Positions 1-6,836 of a DNA stretch of 12,084 nucleotides are shown in pieces (position 1 is the first letter of the stretch; every line of letters starts with the position of its first letter). The notes below the pieces were generated by a model. The model did not search any database and was not told where the DNA came from. It worked only from the letters and a program-made list of their open reading frames with translations. The position numbers and the translations under genes are program-made. Origin of the DNA: Ruminococcaceae bacterium UBA6392 (GTDB taxonomy: Bacteria; Bacillota; Clostridia; Oscillospirales; Acutalibacteraceae); assembly GCA_002438685.1 (NCBI GenBank), contig DJQG01000101.1, positions 5,368 to 17,451 of the forward strand. Direction: 5' to 3'.

Positions 1-90
1 CGTGAGCGCATCCGTCAGATCGAGGCGAAGGCTCTGCGCAAGCTCCGTCACCCGACAAGAAGCAAAAAGCTCAGGGACTACGTCGAATAA
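1..90 (+). CDS. rpoD: Primary RNA polymerase sigma factor (RpoD/SigA), C-terminal end only
   Basis: Twenty-nine codons and a TAA stop remain of a gene entering from the left edge. The peptide begins RERIRQIEAKALRKLRHP and ends LRDYVE. This is the end of sigma region 4.2 of the housekeeping sigma factor: the RERIRQIE recognition helix that contacts the -35 element, followed by the ALRKLRHP segment typical of RpoD/SigA. The protein directs RNA polymerase to sigma-70 type promoters, which is the type seen elsewhere in this window. Alternative sigma factors of the family share part of this motif, but the KALRKLRHP continuation favours the primary one. A hairpin terminator follows eleven bases after the stop. 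Confidence 0.9.
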   Translation, partial: RERIRQIEAKALRKLRHPTRSKKLRDYVE

Positions 91-100
91 TAAAACAATC

Positions 101-141
101 AAAAAACAGCTGCAAGCGAAAAAAACTTGCGGCTGTTTTTT
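101..141. terminator. Bidirectional Rho-independent terminator between convergent genes
   Basis: A 16-base arm (101-116) pairs with 126-141 through a single G-U wobble, leaving a 9-base A-rich loop. The arms begin with six A and end with six T, so both strands carry a U-run after the hairpin. It sits between the end of rpoD (90) and the end of the leftward amidohydrolase gene (159), so it can stop transcription from both sides. Confidence 0.85.
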
Positions 142-158
142 CTATTATTGCTTGTGCT

Positions 159-953
159 TTATTTCTTATACTTCGCCAGCAGACCTTCGAGGTTCTTGTG
201 GAGTATCTTCTCTCTGTCCTCGTCGCTCAGCGGCAGGGACATAAATGTTTCAAGTTCCTTTTTGACATTCCACATCGGGTAGTCCGAGCCGAAGAAGATT
301 TTGTCCGTGCCGAAGATGTGGATCATCTCCATTATTCTCTCCGGGCTCATCGCGTAGAAGCTGCTCGATGAGTCAACATATACTCCCGCCTCCGAAAGCT
401 CCTTTGAGCCGTAGCCCCATTCCGACCATGCGCCGAAATGCGCTGCGATTATGTCGAGCTTCGGGAACTTTTCGAGGACTTTTATTATCTTCGTCGGCTT
501 TGAATATTGCGTGCGGTAGTCGCCGGTGTGGAAGAGTATCGGCAGTCTGCCCTCTAGCACTTCGTACATGCGCATAGCCTTGGGCGCGTCTATGTCGAAC
601 TCCTGAAAATCGGGGTGCAGCTTTATTCCCGAGAGTCCGAGCTCTATCGCCTCGTCAACGATTTCCGGTATCTCGTCCCCGCATCCGGGGTGGAGTGTCG
701 CAAAGCCGATGAAGCGGTCGGGGTGCTCCGATACGCTCTTTGCGATAAACGAGTTTATCGAGCGTACCTGGTGCGGAGTTGTCGCGACCGAGTGAACAAG
801 AAACTTGTCAACTCCCGCTTCGTCGCCGACCTTGAGAAGCATGTCGACCGTACCGTCGAGGTTCATGTCGATGTCGTAGAAATCGCCGATGCTGCGCGCC
901 GCCTTTCCGGCGAGCTTGTCCGGGTATATATGTGCGTGGCTGTCTATTATCAT
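159..953 (-). CDS. Amidohydrolase family (TIM-barrel metal-dependent hydrolase)
   Basis: A 264-residue cytosolic protein of the amidohydrolase-2 (ACMSD-like) type. Metal-site residues are visible in the expected order: H6-x-H8 in DSHAHIYP, H113 in IKLHPDF, H142 in ILFHTGDY, H172 in IIAAHFG and D224 in FFGSDYP. The family hydrolyses or decarboxylates small cyclic or carboxylated substrates at a divalent metal, and the exact substrate cannot be read from sequence. The ATG at 953 is preceded by a GGAGA ribosome site. It is the last gene of a leftward operon, 25 bases after the HAD gene and downstream of a GH95 fucosidase. L-fuconolactonases belong to the same superfamily, so a role in fucose metabolism is possible. 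However, the protein is rather short and lacks recognisable lactonase-specific features, so that link is only contextual. Confidence 0.85.
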   Translation of the reverse strand: MIIDSHAHIYPDKLAGKAARSIGDFYDIDMNLDGTVDMLLKVGDEAGVDKFLVHSVATTPHQVRSINSFIAKSVSEHPDRFIGFATLHPGCGDEIPEIVDEAIELGLSGIKLHPDFQEFDIDAPKAMRMYEVLEGRLPILFHTGDYRTQYSKPTKIIKVLEKFPKLDIIAAHFGAWSEWGYGSKELSEAGVYVDSSSSFYAMSPERIMEMIHIFGTDKIFFGSDYPMWNVKKELETFMSLPLSDEDREKILHKNLEGLLAKYKK

Positions 954-978
954 TTTTACATCTCCAGTGTGTTGAAAC

Positions 979-1542
979 TTATTTTATGCGCGTCAGTTTA
1001 CCCCTCACTGCGTGATAGTTTATCTCTCCGAGCGCGAATATCGGCGCGTCGCTTTTGAGAGAATCCGAAAACACTTTCTCGAATTTCGCGCCGGGCATCG
1101 CCTCGTTTATTCTTATAACCTTTTCGCCGTCCTTGCAGTTGAGCCCGGTCATTCTGCCCGTATGCGGGTCAAGGCGCGTGGCGATGAGCTTGTGCACCTT
1201 GTACTTTTCGCATATCGGACGCAGCAGAAATTCGGGAGACGCCGAGCAGACGACTGCGGGGAGATCGCGGTTCTCCGGGCGAAAGAACGGATATATCCTT
1301 TTTTCGTTCTTCTCCCAGAACTTTTTGACCATCTTTTCCGTGTTCACAAAGCGCAGAAAGCAGAAAAATCTGCCCTTCATCTTGTCGCCGCCTATCTTCA
1401 AAAAGAAGCAGGCGAGGCAGACGAGCTGATAGGGAAGAATGACTATCAGCCACGGATGCCTGGCAAGGCAGAAGAGATAGAACACGCTCTCCGAGTCAAC
1501 GGGAAAAACGGTCTTGTCAAAATCATAGAGGTCGAATTTCAT
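979..1542 (-). CDS. HAD superfamily (subfamily IB-like) phosphatase
   Basis: A 187-residue haloacid-dehalogenase-fold hydrolase. Motif I is YDFDKT, with nucleophile D7 and acid/base D9. Motif II is S100 in VCSASPEF. A lysine near 137-141 can serve as motif III, and D160/D165 in FSDSLKSD form motif IV in place of the commoner GDSxxD. The layout resembles the phosphoserine phosphatase-like IB group, which removes phosphate from small molecules. Residues 31-49 in the cap region are strongly hydrophobic and could touch or span the membrane. The ATG at 1542 follows an AAGGAG site that overlaps the stop codon of the upstream fucosidase gene, with only 11 bases between the two genes, so translation is probably coupled. 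The substrate is unknown. A sugar phosphate or a phospholipid precursor are both possible. Confidence 0.8.
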   Translation of the reverse strand: MKFDLYDFDKTVFPVDSESVFYLFCLARHPWLIVILPYQLVCLACFFLKIGGDKMKGRFFCFLRFVNTEKMVKKFWEKNEKRIYPFFRPENRDLPAVVCSASPEFLLRPICEKYKVHKLIATRLDPHTGRMTGLNCKDGEKVIRINEAMPGAKFEKVFSDSLKSDAPIFALGEINYHAVRGKLTRIK

Positions 1543-1553
1543 TTTATAACTCC

Positions 1554-3851
1554 TTAAAGCCTGACCGTGAGCGTATTGCCGTCAAGCTCGTGGACGGTCT
1601 CCTTGCCGCCGTATATTATATTGGCCTTGCCTTTTCCGGTGAGCGAATACGAAGTCAGCCTGCCGCCGCTCCAGGTCATGTCGACTTTTATATTGCCCTT
1701 TGCAAGCAGACCGCGGACGCTGCCCTCGCTCCACTTGTCGGGGAGAGCGGGAAGAAGATATATCTTTCCGTCGAAACAGTCGAGCAGCATCTCGCAGACT
1801 CCGCTGACCGCGCCGAAGTTTCCGTCTATCTGGAAAGGCGGATGCGCGTCAAAGAGATTCTCGTATGTGCCGCCGCCGTGGGAGTAGTTCATGCCGGTCG
1901 AAGCCTTGAATCTAAGCTGTTGATCGAAGAGCTTCAATGCGTGGTTGCCGTCGCGCAGGCGCGCCCAGAAGTTTATCTTCCAGCCGAGGCTCCAGCCCGT
2001 GCCGTCGTCGCCCCTTATTTCGAGCGAGCGTCTGCAAGCGTCCGCAAGCTCGGGCGTGCCGTCTGCTGTTATCAGATGCGCCGGGTGCAGACCGTAGAGC
2101 ATCGAGCAGTGGCGGTGGTGGATCTCCGATTCTTTTTCTTCGTTGTACCACTCGAGAAGCTGACCTTTTTTGCCGATTTTGAACGGCAGCATGCGGTCGA
2201 GTTTGCCCTTGAGAATTTCCGCAAACTCCTTGTCCTCGCCGAGGATGTCGGAAGCCTTGATGCAGTTTTCAAACAGCTCGCGGATTATGCTCATCGTCAT
2301 TGTCGTCGTCTGCGAAACGGCGCAGTTGCTGCCGTTTAGGACAAAGTTGTTCTCGGGCGAGGTCGAGGGCGCGGCGATGAGATAGCCGTCCTTGTCCTCG
2401 ACGAGATAGTCGCAGTAGAATTCCGCGCTCTTTTTCATTATCGGATAGGCGGTCTCACGCAGATATTTTTCGTCCATGGTGTATTCGTAGTGGGCGAAAA
2501 TATGCTCGCAGAACCAGCCGGGCGACATCGGCCAGAACGCCCATACGGCGCATCCGCCGACGGGGGTCGTCATTCTCCAGATGTCAACATTGTGATGCGC
2601 GACAAAGCCGCGCATACCGTACATCTCTTTTGCCGTGCGCTCGCCCGCGACGGACAGATCGCGCACCATCTCTATCAGCGGCTCGTTGACCTCCGGCATA
2701 TCGCAGGGGAGAACGGGCCAGTAGTTCATCTCGGTGTTTATGTTCACAGTGTAGTTCGAGTGCCACGGCGGGCAGAGCTTCTCGTTCCAGATGCCCTGAA
2801 GCGTCGACGGCTGAGAGCCGGGGCGCGATGAGGATATCGCAAGATAGCGCCCGAAGTTGAACAGCAGGGTGTAGAGTGCAATGTCATTCTTGTCTTTCTT
2901 GAAATTGCGCAGGCGCTTGCCGGTCGGTATGTTGTCTTTGTTGTTCGAGCCTATGTCAAGCTCAACTCTCGAATAGAGCGCGCGGTAGTCGGCGATGTGC
3001 GCTGATTTGACCGCTTCGTAATCAAAATCTTTCGAGAGTCTCTCGATGCAGGGCTCGAGATGCGGCTTGCCGTTTGTGAAAGCGTTGTTCTGCCAGCCGT
3101 TGAAGCTCGTCTCTGCGGTGAGATAGAGCGTGACGACCGTCGCGCCGGTTATCTCTATTCCCTTGCCGCTTATATGCTTTTTGCCGTCCGTGTCGGCTTT
3201 CACGGCGCAGGTGAAGAGCATACCGCGCTCGCTGTCAATTTTCGAATAGCTCTGCTTATCCGATTGACCGTTCGTGTTGTGCTCGCTCGGCGCTTCGCCG
3301 CTCATGACGAGCAGACCGCTCTGCGACTTGACCTTGTGATGAAGCCGGCATTTGAGGCTCGCCATGACGTCAAATTTGCCGTTTTCGCAGATGAGACGGA
3401 CTGCGATAACTTTATCGGGGTGCGACGCAAACAGCTCGCGGCGCATGATGCGCTTGCCCTGCCTGTAGCTGACCGAGGCAATCGCCGTGTCAAGATCAAG
3501 CGAGCGGATATAATCCGACTTGCGGTCGGAGCCGTCGAAAGTCAGAATGAGGTCGCCCAGGGGGAGATATGCCTGACTCCATGTGCTCATGAAGTCGGAT
3601 TCGATAATATCCTGCGACTCGCGCAGCTTTCCGTCGAGCGCGAGAGCGCGGGCTTTCTGAAAAGCTTCGAGCGAACCGGGGCGTATAGTATTTTTAGGAT
3701 GTCCCGTCCAGAGCTCGTCATGGTTCAAAGAGACGGTCTCTTCCTTTACTTTGCCGTATATCATGCCGCCGAGCGTGCCGTTGCCGATGGGCAGCGCCTG
3801 AGTCCAGACGGAGGCGGGCTTGTCATACCAGAGAAATGATGAATCCTTCAT
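1554..3851 (-). CDS. Glycoside hydrolase family 95 alpha-L-fucosidase, cytosolic
   Basis: A 765-residue enzyme of the GH95 family, which inverts the anomeric centre while removing fucose (mostly alpha-1,2-linked, some members alpha-L-galactose) from oligosaccharides. The start LWYDKPASVWTQALPIGNG is the usual GH95 N-terminus of the beta-sandwich domain. The (alpha/alpha)6 barrel carries GIWNEKLCPPWHSNYT at 353-368, then NINTEMNYWP, SPENNF and QIDGNFG. By analogy with Bifidobacterium bifidum AfcA, the water-activating asparagines would be N370 and N372, the general acid E500, and the supporting aspartate D676. There is no signal peptide or membrane anchor, so the substrate must be imported first. 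The ATG at 3851 follows an AAGGAG site at good spacing. It is the first gene of a leftward three-gene operon, divergent from an RpiR-type regulator that probably controls it. Confidence 0.93.
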   Translation of the reverse strand: MKDSSFLWYDKPASVWTQALPIGNGTLGGMIYGKVKEETVSLNHDELWTGHPKNTIRPGSLEAFQKARALALDGKLRESQDIIESDFMSTWSQAYLPLGDLILTFDGSDRKSDYIRSLDLDTAIASVSYRQGKRIMRRELFASHPDKVIAVRLICENGKFDVMASLKCRLHHKVKSQSGLLVMSGEAPSEHNTNGQSDKQSYSKIDSERGMLFTCAVKADTDGKKHISGKGIEITGATVVTLYLTAETSFNGWQNNAFTNGKPHLEPCIERLSKDFDYEAVKSAHIADYRALYSRVELDIGSNNKDNIPTGKRLRNFKKDKNDIALYTLLFNFGRYLAISSSRPGSQPSTLQGIWNEKLCPPWHSNYTVNINTEMNYWPVLPCDMPEVNEPLIEMVRDLSVAGERTAKEMYGMRGFVAHHNVDIWRMTTPVGGCAVWAFWPMSPGWFCEHIFAHYEYTMDEKYLRETAYPIMKKSAEFYCDYLVEDKDGYLIAAPSTSPENNFVLNGSNCAVSQTTTMTMSIIRELFENCIKASDILGEDKEFAEILKGKLDRMLPFKIGKKGQLLEWYNEEKESEIHHRHCSMLYGLHPAHLITADGTPELADACRRSLEIRGDDGTGWSLGWKINFWARLRDGNHALKLFDQQLRFKASTGMNYSHGGGTYENLFDAHPPFQIDGNFGAVSGVCEMLLDCFDGKIYLLPALPDKWSEGSVRGLLAKGNIKVDMTWSGGRLTSYSLTGKGKANIIYGGKETVHELDGNTLTVRL

Positions 3852-3888
3852 TTTTAAGCTCCTTATTTAAGAAGTAATAGACTAATAG

Positions 3889-3917
3889 ATTATAGAAAAA
3901 AACGGGCTTTAAGTCAA
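3889..3917 (-). promoter_or_regulatory. Sigma-70 promoter of the GH95 operon
   Basis: On the minus strand a TTGACT -35 box (3917-3912) and a perfect TATAAT -10 box (3894-3889) are separated by 17 bases, close to full consensus. Transcription should start near 3882, leaving a leader of about 30 bases before the ATG at 3851. That is too short for a riboswitch. An 8-base unit (TCTATTAG/TCTATTAC on this strand) is repeated in tandem just after the -10 box. Confidence 0.85.
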
Positions 3918-3931
3918 TGCTTTTAAGAAAA

Positions 3932-3947
3932 TGCAGGAAACCCTGCA
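3932..3947. promoter_or_regulatory. Inverted repeat, candidate operator between divergent promoters
   Basis: TGCAGG and CCTGCA form a perfect 6-base inverted repeat around the 4-base spacer AAAC, flanked by A/T-rich arms that almost extend it. It lies about 15 bases upstream of the -35 box of the GH95 promoter and 17 bases upstream of the -35 box of the rpiR promoter. From there one bound regulator could affect both. Binding by the neighbouring RpiR-type protein is inferred from position only. Confidence 0.5.
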
Positions 3948-3984
3948 ATTTTTGCTCTGCCGTCTTGCATTTTTGTGCTGCGGT
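3944..3984. repeat. Imperfect tandem repeat of about 20 bases upstream of rpiR
   Basis: Two copies starting TGCA, followed by a T-run, G and CTGCSGT-like ends lie at 3944-3963 and 3966-3984. They are offset by 22 bases, roughly two helical turns. Allowing one extra A in the first copy, about 16 of 19 positions agree. The first copy shares its TGCA with the inverted repeat at 3932-3947, and the second contains the -35 box of the rpiR promoter. Same-face spacing suits cooperative protein binding. Confidence 0.45.
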
Positions 3985-3994
3985 ATGCTAAAAT
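3965..3994 (+). promoter_or_regulatory. Extended -10 promoter of the rpiR-family gene
   Basis: A TTGCAT -35 box at 3965-3970 and a TAAAAT -10 box at 3989-3994 are 18 bases apart, and TGC directly before the -10 box makes it an extended -10 element. Transcription should start near 4001, inside the palindrome at 3999-4010. No other convincing promoter is seen before the following housekeeping genes, so this one may drive them too. Confidence 0.7.
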
Positions 3995-3998
3995 CATG

Positions 3999-4010
3999 TT
4001 ACATATGTAA
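3999..4010. promoter_or_regulatory. Perfect 12-base palindrome at the predicted start of rpiR transcription
   Basis: TTACATATGTAA reads the same on both strands and begins five bases after the -10 box, so it covers the predicted +1 of the regulator transcript. A repressor bound here would block initiation, which fits autoregulation by the encoded dimeric HTH protein. The site is visible; the identity of the protein that binds it is inferred. Confidence 0.5.
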
Positions 4011-4033
4011 ACGGAATAAGGTGAATATCCAAT

Positions 4034-4888
4034 ATGACAAAACAGCTGCTTTCAAAAATAGAGGGCTGTTACTCTTCCATGTCCAAGGGACATAAGCGGA
4101 TAGCCGACTACATAACCGAAAACTACGACAAGGCGGCATTCATGACCGCGGCGAAGCTCGGCGACACGGTCGGCGTGAGCGAGTCGACCGTTGTCAGATT
4201 CGCGTCCGAGCTCGGATTTTCGGGCTATCCTCAGCTTCAGAAGACCCTGCAGGAGGTAGTCAAGAGCAGACTGACGAGCGTCCAGCGCATGGAGGCGGCG
4301 GGCGGCGAAGATATGCTCGAACACGCGTTTTCTTCCGATATCGAGACGATAAAGGCGACCCGCGAGAGCATCTCGCGCGAGGCGTTCAACGCGAGCGTCG
4401 AGGCGATAAACCGCGCGAAGCATATCTATGTTCTCGGCGTGCGCAGTGCGGCGTCGCTTGCAAGCTTTGCAGCGTTCTATCTCAATTTTGTCTATGACAG
4501 CGTGACCCTCATCGAACCCGCCGGAACCGGCGAGGCGTTCGATCAGGCGTTCAGAATCAACAAGGACGATGTCTGTATCGCGATAAGCTTCCCGAGATAT
4601 TCAAAGCAGACGATAAATATGCTGCGCTTTATATCCGACAGGGGAGCGACGGTTATCTCCGTCACCGACAGCGAGAATTCACCGATAGCGCAGTTCGCGA
4701 CCCATCTTCTTCTGGCGCGCAGCAGCATGGTCTCGTTCGTCGATTCCCTCGTTGCTCCGCTGAGCCTTATCAACGCGCTGATAGCGGCGGCGGCGAGCGA
4801 AAAGAGCGGCGAGGTCTACAGCAATCTCAGTTCGCTCGAAAATATCTGGGACGAGTATCAGATATATCAGACCCACGAGGACGAGTAA
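4034..4888 (+). CDS. RpiR/MurR-family transcriptional regulator (HTH + SIS)
   Basis: A 284-residue regulator. Residues 1-77 form the RpiR N-terminal helix-turn-helix domain, with the recognition part at about 38-62 (VGVSESTVVRFASELGFSGY is diagnostic). Residues about 124-262 form a SIS phosphosugar-binding domain beginning AKHIYVLGVRSAAS. Family members bind DNA as dimers or tetramers and respond to sugar phosphates such as phosphorylated hexoses, GlcNAc-6-P or MurNAc-6-P. The ATG at 4034 follows an AAGGTG site ten bases upstream. The gene is divergent from the GH95 operon across a 182-base spacer with several symmetric sites, which makes that operon its most likely target. The effector is unknown; a fucose-derived phosphate would fit the context. 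There is no terminator after it and only 22 bases to the next gene, so it is probably cotranscribed with the flavoprotein. Confidence 0.92.
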   Translation: MTKQLLSKIEGCYSSMSKGHKRIADYITENYDKAAFMTAAKLGDTVGVSESTVVRFASELGFSGYPQLQKTLQEVVKSRLTSVQRMEAAGGEDMLEHAFSSDIETIKATRESISREAFNASVEAINRAKHIYVLGVRSAASLASFAAFYLNFVYDSVTLIEPAGTGEAFDQAFRINKDDVCIAISFPRYSKQTINMLRFISDRGATVISVTDSENSPIAQFATHLLLARSSMVSFVDSLVAPLSLINALIAAAASEKSGEVYSNLSSLENIWDEYQIYQTHEDE

Positions 4889-4910
4889 ATTTTTCAAAAA
4901 GAGGTAAATT

Positions 4911-6146
4911 ATGCCTGAAGTGCTTGTAATAGGCGGCGGAGCGGCTGGGCTTATGGCGGCCGTCACCGCGGCAAAAAACGGCGGCAAGGTCGTTCTGCTC
5001 GAACGAAACGAAAAAGTCGGTCGCAAAATAATGATAACGGGAAAGGGCAGGTGCAACGTCACAAACAACTGTGCCAATCTCAATGCCCTTATCTCGGCTG
5101 TGCCGATAAACGGCAGATTTCTTTACAGCGCGTTTTCACGCTTCATGCCCGCAGATACAATGAATTTCTTTGAATCTCAGCGCGTGCCGCTCAAGACCGA
5201 GCGCGGCAACCGCGTTTTCCCCGAGTCGGACAGAGCGTCCGATATAGTCGACGCGCTCTTCTTCGCGGCGAAGCACGCGGGCGTCGATATAGTGACCGGC
5301 AGGGCAAAGGAGCTCATAATCGAATCCGGCAAAGTCCGCGGCGCGATACTTCATTCCGGCGAGCGGATATATGCCGACAGGGTGATAGTCGCTACCGGCG
5401 GCAGGTCTTATCCTCAGACGGGTTCAACCGGCGACGGATATGAGCTCGCAAGACAGGCGGGGCACACCGTGACACCGATAAAGCCGTCGCTCGTTCCGCT
5501 CGAAGCGCACGAGGGCTTCTGCTCGCGGCTTCAGGGACTGTCGCTGAGAAATGTTTCAATAACCGTTGAGGACACGAAAACGGGAAAGCATATCTATTCC
5601 GATTTCGGCGAGATGCTGTTCACCCATTTCGGCGTGTCGGGTCCGATGATACTCTCTGCGAGCTCGCATATGCGGCAGATGGAGCGTGGGAGATATAAAA
5701 TCGTTATCGACCTCAAGCCCGCGCTTTCGGAGCAGCAGCTCGATGCGCGCGTTCTGCGCGATTTCAGCGAGAACAACAACCGCAATTTCATAAATGCGCT
5801 CAACTTCCTGCTCCCCAAAAAGCTTGTGCCCGTCATAGTCTCTCTCTCGGGCATACCCATGGACACAAAGGTCAATTCCGTCACCCGTGAACAGCGCGCG
5901 AAGCTCGTTTATCTGCTCAAGCATTTCACTGTCACGGTAACTGACTTTCGCCCTATCGAAGAGGCGGTTGTCACCTCCGGCGGCGTGAAGACCTCGGAGA
6001 TAGACCCGAAAACGATGCAGTCGAAGCTCATAGACGGACTGTATTTTGCGGGCGAAGTTATAGATGTCGATGCCTACACGGGCGGATTCAATTTGCAGAT
6101 AGCGTTCTCAACCGGACATCTTGCCGGAGAGAGTGCGGCTCAATAA
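4911..6146 (+). CDS. HI0933/BaiN-type NAD(P)/FAD-dependent oxidoreductase
   Basis: A 411-residue flavoprotein of the HI0933 family. The N-terminal dinucleotide-binding motif is VIGGGAAGLMAA, with E31 placed to hold the FAD ribose. The family signature GRKIMITGKGRCNVTN is at 37-52. A GGRSYPQTGSTGDGYELA stretch is in the middle, and the C-terminal FAD segment LYFAGEVIDVDAYTGGFNLQ is near 385-404. Length is normal for the family. The physiological reaction of most members is unsettled: database names include aminoacetone oxidase-like and BaiN-like proteins, the latter reducing bile-acid intermediates in one clostridium. These names should not be transferred here. AAAGAGG lies six bases before the ATG. 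The gene precedes cmk by 24 bases, an arrangement known from clostridial genomes, which suggests a housekeeping role rather than a part in fucose use. Confidence 0.9.
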   Translation: MPEVLVIGGGAAGLMAAVTAAKNGGKVVLLERNEKVGRKIMITGKGRCNVTNNCANLNALISAVPINGRFLYSAFSRFMPADTMNFFESQRVPLKTERGNRVFPESDRASDIVDALFFAAKHAGVDIVTGRAKELIIESGKVRGAILHSGERIYADRVIVATGGRSYPQTGSTGDGYELARQAGHTVTPIKPSLVPLEAHEGFCSRLQGLSLRNVSITVEDTKTGKHIYSDFGEMLFTHFGVSGPMILSASSHMRQMERGRYKIVIDLKPALSEQQLDARVLRDFSENNNRNFINALNFLLPKKLVPVIVSLSGIPMDTKVNSVTREQRAKLVYLLKHFTVTVTDFRPIEEAVVTSGGVKTSEIDPKTMQSKLIDGLYFAGEVIDVDAYTGGFNLQIAFSTGHLAGESAAQ

Positions 6147-6170
6147 AGAAAGCATGAAAGGAAAATCTCT

Positions 6171-6836
6171 ATGTCAATAAATGTTGCAATCGACGGCCCC
6201 GCAGGAGCGGGCAAGAGCACAATATCCCGCCGCGCGGCTCAGGCGCTCGGATTTATCTATGTCGATACCGGTGCGCTTTACCGCACCGTCGGACTCAACG
6301 CGCTGCGCCGCGGAGTCGACCTTGAAAACCCCGAGGCTATCGCCGAGAGCGTCAAGGGCATATCCGTTGAACTCAAATATGAAAACGGCGAGCAGGCGGT
6401 GTTTTTAAACGGCGAGAATGTCTCGGCGTTCATCAGAACTCCCGAAGCGTCGATGGCGGCTTCGAAAGTTTCGGCGGTGCCCGCAGTCCGCGAGTTCCTT
6501 TTCGGTCTCCAGCAGGATATCGCCGCAAAAAACGACTGCGTCATGGACGGGCGCGATATCGGAACCGTCGTTTTGCCCCACGCGCAGGTCAAGATATTCC
6601 TCACCGCCTCCGCCGAGGAGCGTGCACGCCGCCGCTACAAAGAGCTAATAGAAAAGGGCGAAAAGGTCGAATACGAAAATGTGCTTGCAGAAATGAAGCA
6701 AAGGGATTATAATGATTCCAATCGGACTATCGCTCCGCTCAGAGCCGCGCCCGACGCCGTAACGGTCGATACGACCGAACTTTCGCTCGACGAGTCGATA
6801 GAGAAAATAAAAAATGTTATTAAGGAGAAGCTTTGA
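6171..6836 (+). CDS. cmk: Cytidylate kinase
   Basis: A 221-residue nucleoside monophosphate kinase that converts CMP or dCMP to the diphosphate with ATP, recycling CMP from RNA turnover and lipid synthesis. The P-loop GPAGAGKST is at 9-17, the CMP-site segment DTGALYR at 32-38, and the DGRDIGTVV motif near 126-134. The lid region RARRRYKEL and the C-terminal RDYNDSNRTIAPL stretch are typical of bacterial Cmk. A full-length P-loop and both binding motifs indicate a working enzyme. AAAGGA precedes the ATG at normal spacing. The TGA stop shares one base with the ATG of plsC, so the two are translationally linked in the HI0933-cmk-plsC-ispH-rpsA cluster. Confidence 0.97.
   Translation: MSINVAIDGPAGAGKSTISRRAAQALGFIYVDTGALYRTVGLNALRRGVDLENPEAIAESVKGISVELKYENGEQAVFLNGENVSAFIRTPEASMAASKVSAVPAVREFLFGLQQDIAAKNDCVMDGRDIGTVVLPHAQVKIFLTASAEERARRRYKELIEKGEKVEYENVLAEMKQRDYNDSNRTIAPLRAAPDAVTVDTTELSLDESIEKIKNVIKEKL

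Noticed and set aside
3060..3839. 259-residue plus-strand open frame opposite the fucosidase gene
   Set aside because: It is the antisense shadow of a clear GH95 gene, has no ribosome site and resembles no protein family. The same holds for the long plus-strand frame at 1590-2339.
4889..4910. A-run/T-run after rpiR as a terminator
   Set aside because: The T5-C-A5 sequence forms only a trivial A-T pairing with no GC stem.
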